Below are positions 52,740 through 62,734 of a stretch of DNA of 64,000 nt, in pieces; within the stretch, counting starts at the first letter, position 1, and every line of letters starts with the position of its first letter. Location of the stretch: assembly GCA_964494385.1 (NCBI GenBank), contig CAZBSE010000005.1, positions 11,358 to 75,357 of the forward strand, given 5' to 3'. Below the pieces are notes generated by a model. The model did no database searches, had not been told where the DNA came from, and saw only the letters and a program-made list of their open reading frames with translations. The position numbers were made by a program, and so were the translations under genes. This stretch comes from CAZBSE01 sp964494385 (GTDB lineage Bacteria; Actinomycetota; Humimicrobiia; Humimicrobiales; Humimicrobiaceae).

Positions 52740-53575
52740 GACAACTCCCTTTTAGCCTTCTCCCACAATTTATCTTTCTCTTCCAGCGGTAAGTTTTTAA
52801 AATCCAGAGCATTGTCGCGGGCATATTTTTCCATAAGATCAAACCTTTCTGTAAATTTTCTACTGGCACCATGCAAGCTCTCCTCACAGTCCATGCCAAG
52901 CCGCCTGCTGAAATTTACTATGCTGAAAAGAACGTCTCCTATTTCACTAAAAATTTTACTTTTCCTGTTTTTATCCATCTCTCTCTTAAGTTCGGCCAAT
53001 TCTTCTTCTATTTTTTCAAAAACATCCTCCGGTTTATCCCAGTCAAATCCCAGCCTGGAGGCCCTATTTTGAATCTCATAAGCATAATGGAGAGAAGGCA
53101 GTGATCTGGGAATACCACTGAAAATCGAATCAGCTTTTTCCGGTTTATTCTTTCTTTCTCTTTTCTTAATATTTTCCCAGCTCTCCAGTATTTCATCACT
53201 GCTTGTCAAATTTACCCCTTTAAATACATGTGGGTGCCTTCTTACCAATTTGTTTATAAGACATTTCAACACTTCATTTATATCAAATTCTTTACTTTCA
53301 GCCGCTATCTGGCTGTGAAAAACTATCTGCAGCAGCAAGTCGCCCAATTCTTCTTTAAGCCCCGCATAATCATCGTTTTCAATGCTTTCAACGGCCTCGT
53401 AAGTCTCCTCAATCAAATTTTTCTTGATGGTCTTGTGGTCCTGTTCCCTGTCCCACATACAGCCTTCAGGCGACCGGAGTTTTTTCATCACACCTATTAA
53501 AATAGCAAACAGCTCGCTGCTGTCATTGATTTTATCTATATTTTTAACTTCTCCGCTATTCAATTTAAAACTCAT
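52736..53575 (-). CDS. mazG: MazG nucleoside triphosphate pyrophosphohydrolase
   Basis: A 279-residue double-domain MazG: LRSPEGCMWDREQDHKTI and EETYEAVESIENDD (EExxE metal site), LKEELGDLLLQIVFHSQIA, and a second MazG domain containing KIEEELAELKRE and SEIGDVLFSIVNFSRRL. It hydrolyses NTPs/dNTPs to NMP and pyrophosphate, cleaning nucleotide pools. The mfd-foldase-mazG order is coupled by four-base overlaps on both sides. Confidence 0.95.
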   Translation of the reverse strand: MSFKLNSGEVKNIDKINDSSELFAILIGVMKKLRSPEGCMWDREQDHKTIKKNLIEETYEAVESIENDDYAGLKEELGDLLLQIVFHSQIAAESKEFDINEVLKCLINKLVRRHPHVFKGVNLTSSDEILESWENIKKRERKNKPEKADSIFSGIPRSLPSLHYAYEIQNRASRLGFDWDKPEDVFEKIEEELAELKREMDKNRKSKIFSEIGDVLFSIVNFSRRLGMDCEESLHGASRKFTERFDLMEKYARDNALDFKNLPLEEKDKLWEKAKRELS

Positions 53576-54585
53576 TCGCCTTCCTTTTCGCTGCTGGCCA
53601 GAGAGCCTTCTACATCCGTAAAATATTCAATATTTGCCTCTTCTATCAGCGAAAGAATAAACTCTTCCCATTTCTCTGATTTATGCAAATTTAATAAATA
53701 CGTGCCTATACTTTCTTCAACTTCGGAAAATTTCTGGATATGCTCTTCCTCGCGCTCAAAAACCTTCAGTATATGGAACCCGTATCCCGTTTCAATAATT
53801 TTACTTACTTCTCCCACATCAAGAGAAAATAATGGCTTCTCAAATTCTTCAATAGTCTGCCCCTCGCTTATATAGCCCAGCTCCCCTCCGCTTTCGGCAG
53901 TACTGGTGTCATCAGAATATTTCTGCGCCAGCTCCTCGAAATCTCCGCCTCTTTCCAGTTTGTCTTGAACCATTTCTATTTTTTCAAGGGCTTCTTTCCT
54001 TCCTTCTTCGGTTTCCTCGGAGCCGTCTTCTATCCATGGGAACATGGCCATGATATGGCTCGCCTTTACCGTGATCGGAACCAAAAATAATGTTTCCTCA
54101 TTATCATCGTAGTACTGCTTTATTTCCTTATCTGTCACATCTATACCCGCGGTTACCTCATTATAAATTTTACTCCTGAGTATCTGGCTCCTGAGTTCAG
54201 TGCCAAGAAATTCTCTGCTTACGCCAACATCCTCTAACTTTTTTTCAAAATCTTCTTCTGACGGATAGGAATCTATTATTAATCCCAGCTGTTCATCAAC
54301 TTCCTGACCGCTTACGGTAATATTATTTTCCTGCGCGTAATCCTCAAGAAGTTCTATAACAATGAGGGAATCGATAATATTTGCTTCCAGGGCTCCCATT
54401 TCTTCTTCACTTTCAATTAATTGCTCGTCTGTGCTCTGGCTCTTAATAAAATTTATATAAGCATCAACTTCCTTTTGCTTAATATCCGCTCCATCCACCT
54501 TGGCCACTGTCTTATTGCAGCCGACAGCCACAAACATGAAAATAAAAATCAACAGTACAAATATAAGAACAGCGCTTCTCTTCAA
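53572..54585 (-). CDS. PrsA/SurA-type peptidyl-prolyl isomerase lipoprotein
   Basis: A 337-residue protein. Residues 1-23 are a lipoprotein signal (lipobox VAVGC). Residues 30-165 are a SurA_N-like chaperone region. A parvulin PPIase domain spans about 170-290 (VKASHIMAMFPW, AQKYSDDTSTAESGGELG, FSLDVGEVSKIIETGYGFHILK). It helps fold exported proteins on the outside of the membrane. A lipoprotein rather than a free periplasmic form agrees with a Gram-positive-type PrsA. Confidence 0.92.
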   Translation of the reverse strand: MKRSAVLIFVLLIFIFMFVAVGCNKTVAKVDGADIKQKEVDAYINFIKSQSTDEQLIESEEEMGALEANIIDSLIVIELLEDYAQENNITVSGQEVDEQLGLIIDSYPSEEDFEKKLEDVGVSREFLGTELRSQILRSKIYNEVTAGIDVTDKEIKQYYDDNEETLFLVPITVKASHIMAMFPWIEDGSEETEEGRKEALEKIEMVQDKLERGGDFEELAQKYSDDTSTAESGGELGYISEGQTIEEFEKPLFSLDVGEVSKIIETGYGFHILKVFEREEEHIQKFSEVEESIGTYLLNLHKSEKWEEFILSLIEEANIEYFTDVEGSLASSEKEGE

Positions 54586-57500
54586 TCCTTACCTTCTTTC
54601 CTTTCATTAAATTGTATTAAGTTTATTATATCATCTAGGATACCTAACACTAAATCTAAATCAATACCCTTATCGACTTTTTTTATAATTATTTGTTTCG
54701 ATACCGGATCGTATGTAATATCTTTGCCCATTTTATTTATTTTGTCGATTTCATTCCGGGTTATATGCACTTTTTTTAATATGATTCCTTTTCTGTCCGA
54801 GAAAATAAGCTTCTCTATCTTTGCTTCTTTGAGCAAATACTTTATCCTGGCTATATTTATAAGATTCAGGACTACTGACGGAGTTTTGCTGTACCTTGAA
54901 ATCATTCTTTCGGTGATCTTGTCTATCTGATCCAGGTTTCCGGCATTTCCCAGTATCTTATAAACATTTATCCTTTCCTTTTCACTTTCGATATAATTTC
55001 TGGGTATATAGGCACTTACCGGAAGGTCTATCTGAATATTTATATCTTCTTTTAATTTGTGGCCTTTTAATTTTTCAATCTCTTCATTTACTATCTGACA
55101 GTACATATCAAAGCCTACGCTATTTATGTGGCCGTGCTGCCTGGGGCCCAGTATTTCTCCTGCTCCTCTTATTTCCAGATCTCTCATTGCCACATTGTAC
55201 CCCGAACCAAGATCTGTATATTCGGTCAGGGTTTTAAGTCTCTGAAACGCGGGGATGCTTAGGTTCCCTCTGCGGGGATAGAAAAAATAAGAATAAGCTC
55301 TTTCGGAAGACCTGCCTACCCTACCCCTTAATTGATAGAGCTGGGACAGCCCGAACAGGTGCGCATTCTCTACAATCAACGTATTCACATTTGCAATATC
55401 CATTCCTGATTCTATTATGGAGGTAGTAAGTAATATATCATATTTTTTATCTATAAAACCACTCATTATTTTTTCAATCCTGCTGCCGTCCATTCTGCCA
55501 TGAGTCAGGGCAATCCTTGCTTCAGGGATAAGCTGCTGCAATTGGGCTCTTTTATTCTCTATGCCGCTTATTCTGTTATATACGTAATATGCCTGACCAT
55601 CTCTTATCATTTCTCTCTCTATGGCTCTTTTTACAACCGTATAGTCGATCTCCCCTATGAAAGTCTCTATTGGGTTTCTTCCCCGGGGATAGGTCTCAAT
55701 GGATACAATATCCCTGACTCCCACAAGGGACATATACAGCGTTCTGGGAATTGGTGTGGCGCTCAATGTCAGAACATCCGCTCTGGTCTTAAGCAGCTTT
55801 ATTTTTTCCTTGCTGCCAACCCCGAACCGCTGTTCTTCGTCTACGATTATCAAACCCAACTTTGCAGGCTTTATGTCTTCCTGTAGAATACGGTGTGTCC
55901 CTATTATCATATCGACCCTGCCGTTATTAAAATCCTCGACTATATCCTTCTGTTTTTTTCTGGTCCTGAACCTGCTCAGGACTTCCAGGATAACAGGGTA
56001 ATCCTTATAACGCTGATTGAATGTCTGGAAGTGCTGATCTGCAAGGATGGTGGTCGGTACCAGCATTAAAACCTGCTTTCCGTCTTCTATCGCTTTGAAA
56101 GCCGCTCTCACGGCCACTTCGGTCTTGCCGAATCCTACATCCCCGGTTACCAGAATATCCATTGGCTTCGGCCGGTGCATGGCATCTTTTACATAATTTA
56201 TGGCCTTGGTCTGGTCAGGGGTCTCCTTGAACGGAAACAGGTCTTCTATCTCCTTCTGCCAGGGGCTGTCTGCAGGAAATGAATATCCTATGGCTGATTC
56301 TCTCTCCGCATATAATTTAGCGAGATCAATGGCAAGCTTATGGACAGATTCCCTGACTTTCTTTTTAAGATTATCCCACTTTCTGGAATCAAGCGGCGTC
56401 ACCACAGGGTTTTCTGTCCCAATATATTTACTTATCCTGTCAGACTGCCATGTGGGCACATATAACTTATCATCATTTGCATACTCTATTAAAAAATATT
56501 CCCTTTTGCAGCCGCCGGACTGTTTGGATACCACACCGGTGTATTTGCCTATGCCGTGATTTTTATGCACTACATAGTCTCCGAACTCCAGATACTCAAA
56601 ATCTTTTTGTGTAGAAATTCTTTCTTTGGAAGCAAGGGGCTGTATCCGGTCATAAATATCCAATTCGCCGTATAATGAAACGGCCCCGGACTGGTAGCCC
56701 CTGTATAATCTCTTGTTTAAAATGCCGACAATATTTGACTTGTCTAAATCATAGCCGGCTCCCGCTTCTGCATTTAAATAGCTGTAAGATATGGAATTAT
56801 TTAGAAGTAATTCTTCTACCTTTTCCCTTCTGCCGCTCTCTTCAATAGATATGACTGCCTTTCTTTTACTTTTTATATCCTTTTTTATATTGTCTATAAA
56901 AGCAGCAGAGTTGCCAAAACTTTTTTTCTGCTTGGCTATTCCCGCCAGATTGAATTCGCTCCTGCGGGCAGTCTGCTGTCCGGCAGAGGCTATATTCAAT
57001 TCCAAATAGAAGCTTTCCTTTTTAAGAAAGTCCCCTTCTTCCACATAAGAGATCAGCCTGCTGCCGTCAGCTCTAAGCATATCCTTCTCGCTGCTGAACA
57101 GCTTGTTAAGCATGTCAATATCGCTTTTTATTTTCAGGCATATCTCCAGAGGGTCACACCATACTGCTGCAAATCCGGGGCTGTATTTTTTTAGCATATC
57201 AATAAAAGAGAACATCTTACCCGGTGGTTCCGTACTGCCCGCAGTTTCTATTTCCCAGGGATTTATATTCGGAAATACAGATATTTTACTTAACTCTCTT
57301 ACCGGTTTCTGATTTGAAAGATCATAAAAAAATATTTTTTCCGCTTCGTCTCCCATAAAATCAATCCTTACAGGATCTTTTCCGGTTATATCAAAAATAT
57401 CAATGATTCCCCCTCTTATACTGAATTCTCCTCTGTCATAAACCTGATTTACTCTTTCATAACCGCTGTCCACAAATTTATTTATTAACTCATCCCTGCC

Positions 57501-57977
57501 GTACTCGCTTCCGGCCATTATCTCTATACTCTTAAGTTTATCGGCTTTTGAGGAAGGCATAAGATTTAACAGGGAATTGCTGGTGGCAATAACAAAAAAA
57601 GTCTTCCCGGAGCTGCCTTCTTCCAATAAATTTTTAATGGTATGCAGTCTTCCTGTAATATTCTCTGCGGGAGTGATTCTATTTTTATAAAAAATACTGT
57701 TCCCCAGACTGGGAAAGTTAAAAATCTTAGCTTTTGGGACGATACAGCTTATTTCACTTTCAAGTTCCCAGGCTCTTTCCAGAGTCGGGGTAATTATCAG
57801 AAGCGAAACATTAAAAGCCGCCCAAAAGGCGCTTATCGCAAAAGGCCAGATATTCTCATCTGCGACAAGCGTATCAAGGCCGCTGCTTCCTGCCGTTTCC
57901 GGCCCAAGATTTTCTTTTCTGTAACACTTCATAAACTGCTGCCACTGTTTTTCATTTATGAAATTTTTTAAAAACAT
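54582..57977 (-). CDS. mfd: Transcription-repair coupling factor Mfd
   Basis: A 1131-residue protein. The UvrB-like N-terminal part spans about 1-350; the RNA-polymerase-interaction domain contains LEFGDYVVHKNHGIGKY (about 470). The translocase has Walker A TGDVGFGKTE, DEEQRFGV, LSATPIPRTLYM and LIVENAHLFGLSQLYQLRGR, then the C-terminal TRCF domain. It removes stalled RNA polymerase and recruits UvrA. It is slightly short for the family (about 1150-1180), mostly in the N-terminal modules. Confidence 0.97.
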   Translation of the reverse strand: MFLKNFINEKQWQQFMKCYRKENLGPETAGSSGLDTLVADENIWPFAISAFWAAFNVSLLIITPTLERAWELESEISCIVPKAKIFNFPSLGNSIFYKNRITPAENITGRLHTIKNLLEEGSSGKTFFVIATSNSLLNLMPSSKADKLKSIEIMAGSEYGRDELINKFVDSGYERVNQVYDRGEFSIRGGIIDIFDITGKDPVRIDFMGDEAEKIFFYDLSNQKPVRELSKISVFPNINPWEIETAGSTEPPGKMFSFIDMLKKYSPGFAAVWCDPLEICLKIKSDIDMLNKLFSSEKDMLRADGSRLISYVEEGDFLKKESFYLELNIASAGQQTARRSEFNLAGIAKQKKSFGNSAAFIDNIKKDIKSKRKAVISIEESGRREKVEELLLNNSISYSYLNAEAGAGYDLDKSNIVGILNKRLYRGYQSGAVSLYGELDIYDRIQPLASKERISTQKDFEYLEFGDYVVHKNHGIGKYTGVVSKQSGGCKREYFLIEYANDDKLYVPTWQSDRISKYIGTENPVVTPLDSRKWDNLKKKVRESVHKLAIDLAKLYAERESAIGYSFPADSPWQKEIEDLFPFKETPDQTKAINYVKDAMHRPKPMDILVTGDVGFGKTEVAVRAAFKAIEDGKQVLMLVPTTILADQHFQTFNQRYKDYPVILEVLSRFRTRKKQKDIVEDFNNGRVDMIIGTHRILQEDIKPAKLGLIIVDEEQRFGVGSKEKIKLLKTRADVLTLSATPIPRTLYMSLVGVRDIVSIETYPRGRNPIETFIGEIDYTVVKRAIEREMIRDGQAYYVYNRISGIENKRAQLQQLIPEARIALTHGRMDGSRIEKIMSGFIDKKYDILLTTSIIESGMDIANVNTLIVENAHLFGLSQLYQLRGRVGRSSERAYSYFFYPRRGNLSIPAFQRLKTLTEYTDLGSGYNVAMRDLEIRGAGEILGPRQHGHINSVGFDMYCQIVNEEIEKLKGHKLKEDINIQIDLPVSAYIPRNYIESEKERINVYKILGNAGNLDQIDKITERMISRYSKTPSVVLNLINIARIKYLLKEAKIEKLIFSDRKGIILKKVHITRNEIDKINKMGKDITYDPVSKQIIIKKVDKGIDLDLVLGILDDIINLIQFNERKEGKD

Positions 57978-58082
57978 TTTCGTTCCAATATTTTAAAACT
58001 AATTTATAAAGCAGCATTCCTGAGGGAGGAAGTACAATAATAAGACTAAATAAAAAAAATAAAAGCAGCAGACTAAGATACT

Positions 58083-58640
58083 TCAGTTATATTTGTTCAT
58101 GGCATAATCAATGCCTTCCATAAGATAATCATTTACAATGTCCGTTGATCTATGTATCCCAATATCAACTTCTTCTCTTTCCTTTTTTTTGAATTCATCC
58201 AGCACATAGTCGGCCGCATCCTGCCTGCCGGGAGGCCTTCCTATGCCAAACCGAAGCCTGTCAAAATCAAAACTTCCCAGCTTTTCAGCTATTGATTCCA
58301 GACCTTTATGCCCACTGGTACTGCCGCCTGACTTTAGCCTGATCTCCCCAAGCTCAATATCAATATCATCATGGATCACCAGCATTGAGATTATCTGTTT
58401 TTCAAAGAATTTATTGCACAAAGCAACAGCACTGCCGGAATTATTCATAAATATTTGGGGTTTTAGAAGTATAATCTTTTGCTCATTATATGAAGATTCT
58501 GATACCAGCGAATTGAATTTACGGTAAATTTTCTTTTTCTCAAGACTATCATTGATCTTGTCAATGATCCTAAAACCTATATTATGCCTTGTAAATTCAT
58601 ATTCTTTACCGGGGTTGCCAAGACCAACAATTATAACCAT
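58083..58640 (-). CDS. pth: Peptidyl-tRNA hydrolase
   Basis: A 185-residue enzyme with GLGNPGKEYEFTRHNIGF (catalytic His 20), KPQIFMNNSGSAV, VIHDDIDIELGEIRLK and GGSTSGHKGLESI. It releases peptides from stray peptidyl-tRNA. It follows the ribosomal protein L25 gene by five bases, as in many Gram-positive genomes. A 105-base gap separates it from mfd, with no small gene seen. Confidence 0.96.
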   Translation of the reverse strand: MVIIVGLGNPGKEYEFTRHNIGFRIIDKINDSLEKKKIYRKFNSLVSESSYNEQKIILLKPQIFMNNSGSAVALCNKFFEKQIISMLVIHDDIDIELGEIRLKSGGSTSGHKGLESIAEKLGSFDFDRLRFGIGRPPGRQDAADYVLDEFKKKEREEVDIGIHRSTDIVNDYLMEGIDYAMNKYN

Positions 58641-58645
58641 GATAA

Positions 58646-59383
58646 TTATTTTTCCTTGGAGTCTTTTTCTTTCTGTTGTCTTTCTTCTTTTTGCTGCTTT
58701 TCTTCTGCTTCCGGTTCTTCTTTCTCCTTGCCTATTACCTCAGGTTCAGCAATCTCTTCTCCCTCAGCTTCCTCTTCGGGAACCAATTCCTCTTCTTTCA
58801 GCTGCGTCGGGTGGATTATTGAAACTACTACTTCTTCAGGGTCATTTAATATCTTTATCTTATCAGAAATCTCAATGTCCGAAACTCTTATTGCTATACC
58901 CATATCAAGGTCTTTTATATCATATTCAACATACTCGGGAATATCTTTGGGAAGACAGGAGATATGAAGCTCTCTCAGGCCGTGCTGCAGGACGCCTCCG
59001 ACTTCCTTGACCCCCAGCGCTATTTCCTCATTAATAATATGGACCGGGATACTGGTTTCGATTTCTTTTTCCATCTGTATCCTTAAAAAATCCAGATGAA
59101 GAAATTCTCTGGTAATGGGGTCTCTTTGAAAATCTTTTATTAGAACCGTCTCTTTTTTGTTTTTTTTGGTTTCATCTACCTGCATATCAAAAATCAGGCT
59201 GAATATGCTTCTGCCCTTTAGCAGTTTTTTAAATTCTTTTTCATTTACCTTGATGCTTACCGGTTCCCTGTTCAATCCATACATTACTGCAGGGATGTAA
59301 TTGCTATTCCTTAACCTCCTGGACGCATTGTTTTTTATTTCATTGTCATTTCTTTTTTCCACTGCCAGAGCTATGTTTTCCAT
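58646..59383 (-). CDS. rplY: Ribosomal protein bL25, long (Ctc/TL5) form
   Basis: A 245-residue protein: L25 domain about 1-95 (RRLRNSNYIPAVMYGLNREPV, binding 5S rRNA), a TL5 C-terminal beta domain about 100-180 (VHIINEEIALGVKEVGGVL ...) and a long charged tail rich in Glu, then Lys/Gln/Glu from about 185. It stabilises 5S rRNA and acts in stress. The order prs-rplY-pth is conserved in many bacteria. Confidence 0.93.
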   Translation of the reverse strand: MENIALAVEKRNDNEIKNNASRRLRNSNYIPAVMYGLNREPVSIKVNEKEFKKLLKGRSIFSLIFDMQVDETKKNKKETVLIKDFQRDPITREFLHLDFLRIQMEKEIETSIPVHIINEEIALGVKEVGGVLQHGLRELHISCLPKDIPEYVEYDIKDLDMGIAIRVSDIEISDKIKILNDPEEVVVSIIHPTQLKEEELVPEEEAEGEEIAEPEVIGKEKEEPEAEEKQQKEERQQKEKDSKEK

Positions 59384-59414
59384 TTATTCCTACACCCACC
59401 TTGATACTTAAAAA

Positions 59415-60395
59415 TTAAACTAAATTTTCGCCTTTGAACAACTCGCTTACCGACTTGCAATAATAAACTTTTTTTATTGTTTTTGCAAGCAGGGGTGCGA
59501 TTGAAAGCACTTTTATTTTATCATAACTTTTTTTATTATTTAATGGAATTGTATTCACTACTACCAGCTCTTCAATTCTGGAATTTTCAAATTTCTCTAT
59601 GGCGCTGTCTGAAAAAATAGGGTGGGTGGCGCCGACGTAAACCCTTTTTGCATCATGTCTTAACAGCATATCGACAGCCTTAATCAGTGTATTCCCCGTG
59701 TCTATCATATCATCGAAAATTATGACATCTTTCCCTTTCACATCACCCACTATATGCTCAATCTCTGCCATATTGGGGGAAGGCCTTCTTTTATCAAGTA
59801 TAGCAAGAGGAAAATGAAGCCTTTTGGAAAATATACTTGCTCTCTTTACGCCTCCCACATCCGGACTTACCACTACACCGTCTTTAATATTTTTATCCTT
59901 AAAATACTTGGCTATTATGGGTATGGCCGTAACATGATCCACGGGAACGTCAAAGAATCCCTGGATGGTAGCAGCATGCAGATCAACAAGTATGGCCCTG
60001 TTCATCCCCGCTACAGAAAGCAGGTCAGCAAACAACTTTGCAGTTATGGGTTCTCTTCCCTCCGATTTTTTATCCTGACGCGCATATCCATAATGGGGGA
60101 TCACAGCATTTATCATACCGGCGGAAGCTCTTTTCAGCGCATCTATCATTATGAGCAGTTCCATTATATTGTCATTTATCGGTTCACAGCATGTCTGCAC
60201 AACAAATACATCTGCGCCCCTCACACTCTCATCAAACTTTATATGTATTTCACCATTGCTAAATTTATTTCTGGTAATTTTTCCGGCACTTATTCCAAGC
60301 TCATCTGCAATCTTGTTTGTAAGACTGGGATAAGATGAGCCCGAAAAGAGCATCATCCTCTTGTTATCTTTATTACTTTCTATGCCTCCTGTCAT
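59415..60395 (-). CDS. prs: Ribose-phosphate pyrophosphokinase
   Basis: A 326-residue enzyme: FSGSSYPSLTNKIADELG, NGEIHIKFDESVRG, DLHAATIQGFFDVPVDH, SPDVGGVKRA and the PRPP loop VIFDDMIDTGNTL. It makes PRPP from ribose 5-phosphate and ATP for nucleotide, His and Trp synthesis. It lies seven bases after glmU, sharing its transcript. The N-terminus has an extra Met-rich 12 residues; an internal ATG at MMLFSGSS could be the start. Confidence 0.96.
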   Translation of the reverse strand: MTGGIESNKDNKRMMLFSGSSYPSLTNKIADELGISAGKITRNKFSNGEIHIKFDESVRGADVFVVQTCCEPINDNIMELLIMIDALKRASAGMINAVIPHYGYARQDKKSEGREPITAKLFADLLSVAGMNRAILVDLHAATIQGFFDVPVDHVTAIPIIAKYFKDKNIKDGVVVSPDVGGVKRASIFSKRLHFPLAILDKRRPSPNMAEIEHIVGDVKGKDVIIFDDMIDTGNTLIKAVDMLLRHDAKRVYVGATHPIFSDSAIEKFENSRIEELVVVNTIPLNNKKSYDKIKVLSIAPLLAKTIKKVYYCKSVSELFKGENLV

Positions 60396-60402
60396 AAATC
60401 AC

Positions 60403-61713
60403 TTACTCCTTCGTATTTTTTAATTTTTTTCTATCTCTGTACCTTACGGCTCCGTTCTTTATATTTTTTTGTCCTCCCCGCTCTATCGCCAGGTAATTAG
60501 ACGGAACATCCTGGTATATCACCGAACCTGCGGCCACCACCGCGCCATTTCCTATTTTAACCGGAGCAATAAGCATTGTATCCGAACCTATAAATACATC
60601 ATCTCCGATAATGGTCTTACTCTTGCTGAAGCCATCATAATTAACCGTGACCGAGGATGCCTCGATTTTTACATTATTGCCTGTTACGGTGCCGGGTCTT
60701 ATGTAACTATAGGGGCCTATATTGTTATTCCTTCCGATAACAGAACCGATTATAACAGAAGCATTTATACTGCTGCTCTCACCTATTTCCGTATCCGCAA
60801 TCTGACTGAAAGGGCCTATCCTGGAATTTTTGGCAATCCTGGTCTTGCCTTTAATAAAGCACGAAGGTTCGATAACCACATCCCTGTCTATTATAACAGA
60901 ACTTTCAATGCAGCATGAATCAGGATTTCTGATTGTCACACCGGTTTCCGTTAAAATTCTATTGATTCTCTTGCGCATGACATCCTCTGCTGCTGAAAGC
61001 TGGATCCTATCATTTATGCCCATAACTTCCCGGTAATCCGTTGCTATCAGGCAGCTTACTTTTTTACCGTTCCTGATCAGCAATTCAATTACATCAGTCA
61101 GGTAATATTCCTTCTGAATGTTGTCGGTTTTAATCTTTTCAATATTATTAAACAGCACTGCAGTATCAAAACAATAAATGGATGAATTTATCTCACTTAT
61201 TTTTTTCTCTTCAGCGGTTGCATCGGCATCCTCCACAATTTTTACAATGCTGCCGCCTTTATTTTTTATAATTCTTCCATAACCTCTGGGATCGGGAACC
61301 AGAGAGGTTACAAGACAGGCTGCACTTCCGGAGCCTATTTTATTTTCAATTAATTCTTCCAATGTCCCCATTCTGATCAGCGGACTGTCACCGGGCAGTA
61401 TTAAAATATATTTTCCAAAATCCTCTTTTTGTTTCTTTACGGTAAGCACAGCATGAGCGGTGCCCTGCTGCTTTTCCTGGACAATAACTTTAACCCGCGG
61501 AAAGTTTTCCTTTATATAACCACTGACGGATTCTTTTTTATTATCGGCAACAGCAAATACATTTTTCGGACACAGTTTAAGGGCCGAAGATAGCACATAA
61601 TGAAGAATTGGCTGGCCTGATATCTGATGAAGTACTTTGGGAATTTCCGACTTCATTCTTTTGCCTTTACCTGCAGCTAAAATGAGCACGGTTAAATCTT
61701 TTGAGAAATCCAT
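60403..61713 (-). CDS. glmU: Bifunctional GlmU (UDP-GlcNAc pyrophosphorylase / GlcN-1-P acetyltransferase)
   Basis: A protein of 436 residues from ATG at 61713 (AGGAAT nine bases upstream; a TTG three codons earlier is possible). The N-terminal uridyltransferase has LILAAGKGKRMKSEIPKVLH and LPGDSPLIR. The C-terminal left-handed beta-helix acetyltransferase has hexapeptide repeats (VVIEPSCFIKGKTRI onward), VNYDGFSKSKTIIGDDVFIG and the final region. It makes UDP-GlcNAc for peptidoglycan. It is first in the glmU-prs-rplY-pth-mfd string. Confidence 0.96.
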   Translation of the reverse strand: MDFSKDLTVLILAAGKGKRMKSEIPKVLHQISGQPILHYVLSSALKLCPKNVFAVADNKKESVSGYIKENFPRVKVIVQEKQQGTAHAVLTVKKQKEDFGKYILILPGDSPLIRMGTLEELIENKIGSGSAACLVTSLVPDPRGYGRIIKNKGGSIVKIVEDADATAEEKKISEINSSIYCFDTAVLFNNIEKIKTDNIQKEYYLTDVIELLIRNGKKVSCLIATDYREVMGINDRIQLSAAEDVMRKRINRILTETGVTIRNPDSCCIESSVIIDRDVVIEPSCFIKGKTRIAKNSRIGPFSQIADTEIGESSSINASVIIGSVIGRNNNIGPYSYIRPGTVTGNNVKIEASSVTVNYDGFSKSKTIIGDDVFIGSDTMLIAPVKIGNGAVVAAGSVIYQDVPSNYLAIERGGQKNIKNGAVRYRDRKKLKNTKE

Positions 61714-61795
61714 TTTTAACAAATTCCTGGCAAAAATTCACATATAATTAATAATACTATTAGATTGTAGCATAAAAAAAACATTTATCTAATCA

Positions 61796-62098
61796 TTACT
61801 CTACAAATTTCCCCCCGCTTATTTTTCTGGAAACGATACTAAAATCAGACCTGAAATAAACATCGATATATATCAGATTGCGGCACTTTTCCCCAAGTAT
61901 TTCCTTCCTTAAGAAGAATTCCGCATCCTGGGGGCCTTCTCCTGCATTAATTCTGGATATATCATTGGACTTTCTTACTTTTATGGTAATCTCTTCTCCG
62001 CAATTGCTGCATATGACTTTAAAAGTGATAAAGCCGGAACTGCCGTCTCCTGCCGGGGCAGCAAATATTTTTTTCAAATTATTTAAAAAACTGTTCAT
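61796..62098 (-). CDS. Hypothetical protein with single CxxC zinc-ribbon-like motif
   Basis: A 100-residue protein. Early residues are hydrophobic-basic (FLNNLKKIFAAPAGDGSSG), then VICSNCGEEITIKVRK, a knuckle with two cysteines and one further Cys (GEKCRNLIYIDVYF). I do not recognise the family. A single CxxC pair would need a partner or a second subunit to hold zinc. It lies between glmU and the methyltransferase gene on the same strand. Confidence 0.65.
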   Translation of the reverse strand: MNSFLNNLKKIFAAPAGDGSSGFITFKVICSNCGEEITIKVRKSNDISRINAGEGPQDAEFFLRKEILGEKCRNLIYIDVYFRSDFSIVSRKISGGKFVE

Positions 62099-62169
62099 TG
62101 GCTCCCTTATCTTTTTTTGTTAAAAAATTCTTTAAAAGTCAAATTATCCTGCCCTGCCGGTTTGCAGGA

Positions 62170-62694
62170 TTAACTGTTTCTTTCTTCCAAATCCAGTAGA
62201 AATTTTTTTACCTTTTTCCCCGCTTCGAAACCGCTTATACCGCCGTTTTCTTTTATTACCCTGTGGCATGGCACGACCAGTATTATGGGATTTTTTCTTA
62301 GTGCCGAACCGGTTGCCCTCCAGGCTTTTCCGTGACCTGCTCTATCCGCTAGCTTCTTATAGCTTATAGTTTTTCCATAAGGTACGGAAACAACGCTGTT
62401 CCATACATCTTTTTTAAATCGGGTTCCGGTCAAAAACTCGATCCCGAAATTAAAATCCTTTACTGCGCCGTCCAGATAACCGGTAATCTTACTTTCAATG
62501 TCCATTGATTTCTTATCTTCTATAAAAACCTTATCCGAACCCCTATGATTATATCCTGCGTCTTCAATAAACTTCCTGAAATTCTTTTCTCCGATTCCCA
62601 TGAACAGAATTATTATCTTACTATTTTTGTGCTTCCATAAATAATACATTACGCCTATTTTTGTTTTAAAACTGGATTTACCTATATTTGCCAT
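62170..62694 (-). CDS. Methylated-DNA-protein cysteine methyltransferase
   Basis: A 174-residue Ogt/AGT-type protein: a variable N-terminal domain, then FKKDVWNSVVSVPYGKTISY, GKAWRATGSALRKNP and the active site VVPCHRVIKENGGISGFEAG. It moves alkyl groups from O6-alkylguanine to its Cys, a suicidal repair protein. It has no Ada regulatory domain. The operon link to its neighbours is uncertain. Confidence 0.95.
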   Translation of the reverse strand: MANIGKSSFKTKIGVMYYLWKHKNSKIIILFMGIGEKNFRKFIEDAGYNHRGSDKVFIEDKKSMDIESKITGYLDGAVKDFNFGIEFLTGTRFKKDVWNSVVSVPYGKTISYKKLADRAGHGKAWRATGSALRKNPIILVVPCHRVIKENGGISGFEAGKKVKKFLLDLEERNS

Positions 62695-62734
62695 TTACAG
62701 CCTCCCTTGGATTACAGTGCCCCAAAAATTCATT

